A stretch of 12,951 nucleotides of DNA from CAZUCD01 sp964618855 (GTDB lineage Bacteria > Sumerlaeota > Sumerlaeia > SLMS01 > JANRJK01): NCBI GenBank assembly GCA_964618855.1, contig CAZUCD010000108.1:1-12951 (forward strand). Reading direction: 5' to 3'. Every line of letters starts with the position of its first letter. Position 1 is the first letter of the stretch. Position numbers and translations under genes: made by a program. Positions 7,075 through 12,951 of the stretch are shown here, in pieces. The notes under the pieces are model-generated. The model saw only the letters and a list, made by a program, of their open reading frames with translations. It was not told the DNA's origin and did not search any database.

Positions 7075-8029
7075 TCGCGCAGGCGGGGTCCGACGCGGTC
7101 TCCGTCCCGTCAGGTGGGCCTGCGCGCTCCTGCTCTCGCTCGAACTCGCCGCGCGGATCCTGGCGCCGATGCCATCCATGCCGCCCGGCGACCCCTTCCT
7201 CGTCGCCGATCCGCAGTGCGGCTTCGTCCTGACCGAGCCCCGGCACGGCGCCTACGATGTGACCGCCCGCGGATTCAAGGGCGCGCGCGATTGGCCCGTG
7301 CCGCACCCGCCGGGGGAGTTTCGCATCCTCGTCCTGGGGGACTCGAATTCGGTCAGGCTCGACGAGCCGGATTGGCCGGCCAAGCTCGAGGATGTTCTGA
7401 CGAGCGGACCAGCCATCCAGCGCGTCTTCGTCGCCAACGTGTCCGTCCCCGGCTGGAGCTCGTGGAATGCCTCACACGCCGCCATGCGGGAGATCCCTCT
7501 CTTCGAACCCGACGCCGTCATCGTAGCCGTCGGGACGAACGACCCCTATCCCTCCGCGCTGCCGGATGCGCTGACCCGCGGCCGGCCGGACATCCCCAAT
7601 CGCGCCGTCCTCGCATTGGAGCGCACCTCGCGCCTCGCCGCCTGGGGCCTCTCCTTGACCGATTGGCGCAGGACGCCCCCCGTGGGCACCTCGCCGCGGC
7701 TGACTCCGTCGGAGACCGAGAGTTTGGTTGCCGCGGCACTCAACGCCACGAGCGCACTCAGCCGAATCGTCGTGCTCCCGCACTTTCCTGCGGAACACAT
7801 CGGCTTCCATCTTCGTCCGGGAGACCCGGCCGCCTACCGCGCGGCCGTGCGGGCCGCCGCCCTCGCCGGGGGAGCGCAGATCGTCGACCTCTCCCCTGCG
7901 CTCGATGGACCAGAACGCGGGAGGTTCCTCGAGGAAGGGGACGAGATTCACCTGAATCAGGCCGGCATGCGCCTCATCGCGGAGGCGGTGCGCCTTGCCC
8001 TCGCTGAGTCCACGCACGCCCCGCCCTAG
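7052..8029 (+). CDS. Membrane-anchored SGNH/GDSL hydrolase
   Basis: An esterase or acyl/acetyl-group hydrolase of the SGNH superfamily; substrate unknown. The ATG at 7052 lies inside the permease gene (23-base overlap) and gives 325 aa. Seen: a short basic N-terminus; one hydrophobic segment RWACALLLSLELAARILAP (21-39) that looks like an uncleaved anchor; block I ILVLGDSNSV (92-101) with nucleophile Ser98; block II glycine SVPGWSSWN (131-139, Gly134); block III VGTNDPYP (160-167) with Asn163; and block V GDEIHLNQAG (296-305) with Asp297 and His300. All catalytic positions are present. The anchor places the enzyme on the outer face of the inner membrane, so a lipid, cell-wall or polysaccharide ester is a reasonable guess. 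No acyltransferase partner is adjacent. The gene ends in CTAG, overlapping the stop of the convergent gene. Confidence 0.86.
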   Translation: MTAPQPPDRAGGVRRGLRPVRWACALLLSLELAARILAPMPSMPPGDPFLVADPQCGFVLTEPRHGAYDVTARGFKGARDWPVPHPPGEFRILVLGDSNSVRLDEPDWPAKLEDVLTSGPAIQRVFVANVSVPGWSSWNASHAAMREIPLFEPDAVIVAVGTNDPYPSALPDALTRGRPDIPNRAVLALERTSRLAAWGLSLTDWRRTPPVGTSPRLTPSETESLVAAALNATSALSRIVVLPHFPAEHIGFHLRPGDPAAYRAAVRAAALAGGAQIVDLSPALDGPERGRFLEEGDEIHLNQAGMRLIAEAVRLALAESTHAPP

Positions 8030-8826
8030 GCGAAGTCCACGCGAACCCACACCGGGTCCACCGGCCAGACCCTGCCGAAGTGTTTCGTCTCGGCATCACC
8101 AACCGGCCGAAACGTCTTCAGGACGAGCCCGCCACCGTCGTGGTCGATCTCACCCTGGCTCCAGATGTCGAGCAGGTTGCCGAGCGCCGGCGCGCCCGCG
8201 AAAATCTCGATCGAGGTTTCCTCGCGTGGGATCAGGTCGAAGTCAGGGTGGTCGGTCGGCACGATGTCCCGCGGGTCCAGGGGATGCTCGGCGAGCAGGC
8301 GGCCATCCTCCGGGGAGTGGAATCGCGCCGCGCTCCTCATCTCAGGTGCAAATCTCCCGATCACGAACATCTCCCCCGTGCGCTTCCACCAGTCCGCGAA
8401 GACTGGATAGGGAGGTGAGGCCTTCCACTCGATCCTGGAAATCGCCCCGCCGCTGCCGGAGAAGACATCGATCCTGTCCTGCGCCAGCACGGCCAACACG
8501 TCATGGACCGGGGACCAGAAGAGCCCCCATACGCCGCTCCCCAGCGGCCGTTCCGAGAGCGATCCGGTCCTCACGTCGAGCAGCGCCAGACAGGGCCCAT
8601 CCTCCACCAGCAGCGCCAGCCGGTTGCCGTCCGCACTCCACGGGACATGCCGGTCGATCCGGAGGATGCCCCGTCCGCGATTGACGAACTGGAGCGACTC
8701 GTTCAGCCGGGCGGCGGCGGACGAGTCCCCGACGACGTATGCGCGCCATCGTTCCTCCCGCCGGCGCTCCGAGTACGCGCGCAGAAGTTGCAGCTTGAGC
8801 GGCCCCGTCGGGCAGGGATACTCCAC
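8026..8826 (-). CDS. Uncharacterised protein with WD40/TolB-like propeller blades
   Basis: Function unknown. From about 60 residues after the start there is a run of short beta-strand motifs: VPWSADGNRLALLVEDG, LALLDVRTGSLSERPLG, then VWGLFWSPVHDVLAVLAQD and RIDVFSGSGGAISRIEW. This W-S-x-D-G-x-x-L-A pattern is that of WD40/PD40 (TolB-type) propeller blades. Only three or four blades fit, so it is either a partial propeller or diverged. The C-terminal part (REETSIEIFAG, FDLIPREE) has no recognisable motif. I see no signal peptide or helix anchor. The start is uncertain: no ATG fits. GTG 8826 is chosen because third-base G/C bias appears there; TTG 8898, with GAGG upstream, would add 24 residues. 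The frame stays open to 9234, but that part runs opposite the mqnD start and looks non-coding. The stop TAG sits in the same CTAG as the SGNH stop. Confidence 0.6.
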   Translation of the reverse strand: MEYPCPTGPLKLQLLRAYSERRREERWRAYVVGDSSAAARLNESLQFVNRGRGILRIDRHVPWSADGNRLALLVEDGPCLALLDVRTGSLSERPLGSGVWGLFWSPVHDVLAVLAQDRIDVFSGSGGAISRIEWKASPPYPVFADWWKRTGEMFVIGRFAPEMRSAARFHSPEDGRLLAEHPLDPRDIVPTDHPDFDLIPREETSIEIFAGAPALGNLLDIWSQGEIDHDGGGLVLKTFRPVGDAETKHFGRVWPVDPVWVRVDFA

Positions 8827-9036
8827 CCCCGACGCGCCCAGTGAAGGACGACGCGGCGGAGGGTCGCACAGCCGCACTGCAACCGCCCTTGGAGCCAAGT
8901 TCCCCTCGTTGGCGCACGTCCGGAGTCGGTCGGATTCCTCCCGATCATGAGGCTCGAAACTTGCCCCCGCCCCCGTGCAGTGGATACAACCCCACACCTC
9001 CCCGATCGTCCACACCTTTCCTGCGAAAGCCGAAGC
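8827..9036. promoter_or_regulatory. Divergent intergenic region upstream of mqnD, with a possible promoter
   Basis: These 210 bases separate the minus-strand propeller gene from mqnD. TTGCCC (8961-8966), an 18-base gap and TACAAC (8985-8990) form a passable sigma-70-like promoter for mqnD, about 45 bases before its start. This is a weak call in such G+C-rich DNA. Part of the left end may be coding if the propeller gene starts at TTG 8898. Confidence 0.3.
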
Positions 9037-9891
9037 ATGTCCCTCACAGCCCCCGTACGCACCCTGACCCTGGGACACTCGCCCGACCCCGACGACGCCT
9101 TCATGTTCTACGGCCTCGCCTGTGGCGCCATTCCCACGCCGGGACTCCACTTCGAGCACATCCTCCAGGACATCCAGACCCTCAACGAACGCGCCCTCCG
9201 CGAGGAGATCGACGTCAGCGCGATCAGCATCCACGCCTACGCATCCGTGCTCGACAAGTACGCCCTGCTACCGTGTGGAGCCTCTATGGGAGACAACTAC
9301 GGGCCGATTGTCGTTTCCCCGAAGCCATTCCGGCCCATCGAGCTGCGGCACAAGCGCATCGCGGTCCCCGGACGCATGACAAGCGCCTTCCTCGCCCTCA
9401 AGCTCTACCTCGGCACGGACCAGTTCGACTATCAGGTCGTTCCGTTCGACAAGATCATAGACCACGTGAGGGCGGGAGACTCGGACTGCGGGCTGCTGAT
9501 CCACGAGGGGCAGCTCACCTACCGCACCGAGGGGATGGAGAAGATCGTGGATCTGGGCGAGTGGTGGTACCAACGGACCGGAGGGCTGCCCCTTCCGCTC
9601 GGCGCCAACGTGGTGCGCAAGGCGCTCGGCGCGGACCTGATCGCGCGCATCAAGGGGTACATGGCGGAGTCCATCGCGTACGGGCTCGCCCATCGCAGCC
9701 CCGCGCTGCGCCACTCCCTGCAATGGGCGCGCGGCCTCGACGAGGGCCTCGCGGACCGCTTCGTCGGAATGTACGTCAACGACCTGACCGTGGACTTTGG
9801 GGATCGCGGCCGCGCCGCCGTGGCCCGCTTCCTCGACGAGGCGCACCGCCTCAAGTTCATACCCGAGCCCGTCGAGCTCGAGTTCGTCTGA
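9037..9891 (+). CDS. mqnD: 1,4-dihydroxy-6-naphthoate synthase (MqnD)
   Basis: Converts cyclic dehypoxanthine futalosine to 1,4-dihydroxy-6-naphthoate in the futalosine route to menaquinone; cytoplasmic, with a periplasmic-binding-protein fold. The ATG at 9037 gives 284 aa, the family length, and the conserved fold starts at once; ATG 8947 would add 30 non-family residues. Seen: LTLGHSPDPDDAFMFYGL (10-27), corresponding to the SPCPNDTF block of classical MqnD; DIQTLNERAL (45-54); VSAISIHAYA (60-69); GASMGDNYGPIVV (81-93); LLIHEGQLTY (153-162), with the IHE histidine (His156) that is the family's active-site candidate; and GGLPLPLG (182-189). MqnA, which works earlier in the same route, lies at 12039-12941, which supports this role over a generic solute-binding protein. 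The SPDPDDAF variant marks a separate MqnD subgroup, so exact function is slightly less certain. Confidence 0.86.
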   Translation: MSLTAPVRTLTLGHSPDPDDAFMFYGLACGAIPTPGLHFEHILQDIQTLNERALREEIDVSAISIHAYASVLDKYALLPCGASMGDNYGPIVVSPKPFRPIELRHKRIAVPGRMTSAFLALKLYLGTDQFDYQVVPFDKIIDHVRAGDSDCGLLIHEGQLTYRTEGMEKIVDLGEWWYQRTGGLPLPLGANVVRKALGADLIARIKGYMAESIAYGLAHRSPALRHSLQWARGLDEGLADRFVGMYVNDLTVDFGDRGRAAVARFLDEAHRLKFIPEPVELEFV

Positions 9892-9897
9892 CCCTGA

Positions 9898-11964
<2,067 letters not shown>

Positions 11965-12038
11965 CGTTTGCGGTCTTGGGGAGAGCGCCGGAGGGGAGCG
12001 TCCGCCGCCACCCCAACCGCGTCAATGAGGCGTTGCGC

Positions 12039-12941
12039 TCAACCGTAGGCGGGAAGCTCGGCCCCGGGCATCATCAGCCGCACAGGCGCCGCCGAATCAG
12101 GCAACAAACCGTGTGCGATCAGCCGCTTGCGATACTCCGCGATTCCGGCAAGCTCCTGCCGTCCGAGCGAGAAACGGATCGCATCCCGCAGGTACGACTC
12201 CAACGCCCGGACATCCATGGCCTCGGCCGTCGCGTGCCTCTCGGAGATTGCGCGTATCGCGTCGACCCCCCGCCGCCTCGCCTCCGCAAACCACTCGATC
12301 TGCGCGCCGGAGAGGCTCGCATCCCGGCGCACGGCCCATGCGGCGAACACGAAGGGCAGGTTCGTCAGCGCCTTCCACGCGGTGCCAAGGTCCAGCGCGT
12401 GCGGGAACGCCCCCTCCCAACGAAGCGCCGTGTCCCCGATGCAGAGGAACGCCTCCGCCTCGTGCCTCCGCCAGTCAAAGTCGGCCGTCAGGGGTGCCGA
12501 ACTTGTGGCACAGATGGGGCGCAAACCGTAGGCATCTGCCAGGATGACCCGGGCCAGGTTTGCGGAAGTCAGAGAAGCCCGGTCCAGTAGGACGCTCCGG
12601 ATCTGCGGGATCGGCACCTTGGAGAAAACTTGCACGCTCCTCACCGGACCGTCGCACGCGATGGCGCAGCTCGGTATCAGCGAGTAGCCCCCATCCCTCA
12701 GTACTTCAAAGATCGGCAACGACGCGACATCGAGTTCACCCGACCCCAGCAGCCCAGCCAACTCCCGCGGTGTCGCCCGAATCCAGTTCGACCGGGGAAT
12801 GTTTGCATCCAGTCCCTCGATGAGCGGAAGGATGTTCAGGTAGGGTACGACGCCAAGCCGCAGCGGGGGAGGGGAAACGGGTCGAGGGATCATGTCGGGA
12901 GGGATCGGAGCGAATGCCGCGCCAGTTTCGTTCGCGAACAT
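12039..12941 (-). CDS. mqnA: Chorismate dehydratase (MqnA)
   Basis: Dehydrates chorismate to 3-[(1-carboxyvinyl)oxy]benzoate, the first step of the futalosine menaquinone route; cytoplasmic, with a solute-binding-protein-like fold. 300 aa. Seen: LRLGVVPYLNILPLIEGL (27-44), the MqnA entry motif equivalent to SYLNxxPL; LAGLLGSGELDVASLPIFE (61-79); LLDRASLTSANLARVIL (118-134), the family's LDxxSxTSxxL block; AEAFLCIGDTALR (162-174); and DLGTAWKALTNLPFVFAAWA (184-203), very typical of MqnA. ATG 12941 is preceded by AGGGAA only 2 bases away, tight for a ribosome binding site. ATG 12893 (MIPRP) is closer to the conserved core but has pyrimidine-rich DNA upstream, so the start could be either. The exporter follows on the same strand; mqnD, its pathway partner, is on the other strand beyond it. 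The right window edge is 10 bases upstream. Confidence 0.93.
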   Translation of the reverse strand: MFANETGAAFAPIPPDMIPRPVSPPPLRLGVVPYLNILPLIEGLDANIPRSNWIRATPRELAGLLGSGELDVASLPIFEVLRDGGYSLIPSCAIACDGPVRSVQVFSKVPIPQIRSVLLDRASLTSANLARVILADAYGLRPICATSSAPLTADFDWRRHEAEAFLCIGDTALRWEGAFPHALDLGTAWKALTNLPFVFAAWAVRRDASLSGAQIEWFAEARRRGVDAIRAISERHATAEAMDVRALESYLRDAIRFSLGRQELAGIAEYRKRLIAHGLLPDSAAPVRLMMPGAELPAYG

Positions 12942-12951
12942 TTCCCTTGTC

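Noticed and set aside
8827..9234. N-terminal extension of the propeller gene to ATG 9234
   Set aside because: This would run opposite the first 200 bases of mqnD and its upstream region; the translated part lacks the codon bias and motifs of the rest.

Overview
The window is strongly G+C-rich bacterial chromosome with ten genes packed tightly on both strands. I see no tRNA, rRNA, CRISPR array, transposase, integrase or phage gene, so it reads as a housekeeping region rather than a mobile one. Three features suggest a PVC-type or neighbouring phylum (Planctomycetota, Verrucomicrobiota, Sumerlaeota, Hydrogenedentota, possibly Acidobacteriota). These are a Ser/Thr kinase with a 'DWG' motif fused through one membrane helix to TPR repeats, the futalosine menaquinone enzymes MqnA and MqnD with MqnD of the 'SPDPDDAF' type, and a cyanobacterial/plant-style GlgC. 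The phylum is an inference; there is no marker RNA to settle it.

Layout, left to right. (1) 1-2715, minus: a membrane-anchored Ser/Thr kinase with a TPR tail, cut by the left edge (905 codons visible). (2) 2716-2860: divergent intergenic region. (3) 2861-4153, plus: glgC, ADP-glucose pyrophosphorylase. (4) 4265-5683, plus: a fumarase/aspartase-superfamily lyase, best read as aspartate ammonia-lyase. (5) 5701-5735: a strong hairpin. (6) 5771-8029, plus: three overlapping genes that look like one transcript, encoding a small three-helix membrane protein, a ZnuB-family metal ABC permease and a membrane-anchored SGNH hydrolase. (7) 8026-8826, minus: a protein of unknown function with WD40/TolB-like propeller blades, convergent with the SGNH gene; the two genes share a CTAG in which both stop codons lie. 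(8) 8827-9036: divergent intergenic region. (9) 9037-9891, plus: mqnD. (10) 9898-11964, minus: an MsbA-type ABC exporter, convergent with mqnD across 6 bases. (11) 12039-12941, minus: mqnA, 74 bases upstream of the exporter on the same strand.

How the genes work together. MqnA makes 3-enolpyruvyl-benzoate from chorismate, the first futalosine-pathway step. MqnD makes 1,4-dihydroxy-6-naphthoate later in the same route. Together they imply menaquinone made without the classical MenFDHCEB route. GlgC supplies ADP-glucose for glycogen. The lyase links aspartate (or malate) to fumarate. The kinase faces glgC across a shared upstream region, but nothing shows that it regulates glgC.

I did not find a convincing new defence or mobile system. 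The least explained unit is the coupled trio at 5771-8029: an orphan ZnuB-type permease with no ATPase or binding protein beside it, locked by overlapping starts and stops to a small membrane protein and a surface SGNH esterase. Other points worth checking are the Asn-to-Gln change in the kinase catalytic loop, the Asn-to-His change in the lyase active-site segment, the His-to-Ala change in GlgC, and the enlarged first outside loop of the ABC exporter.
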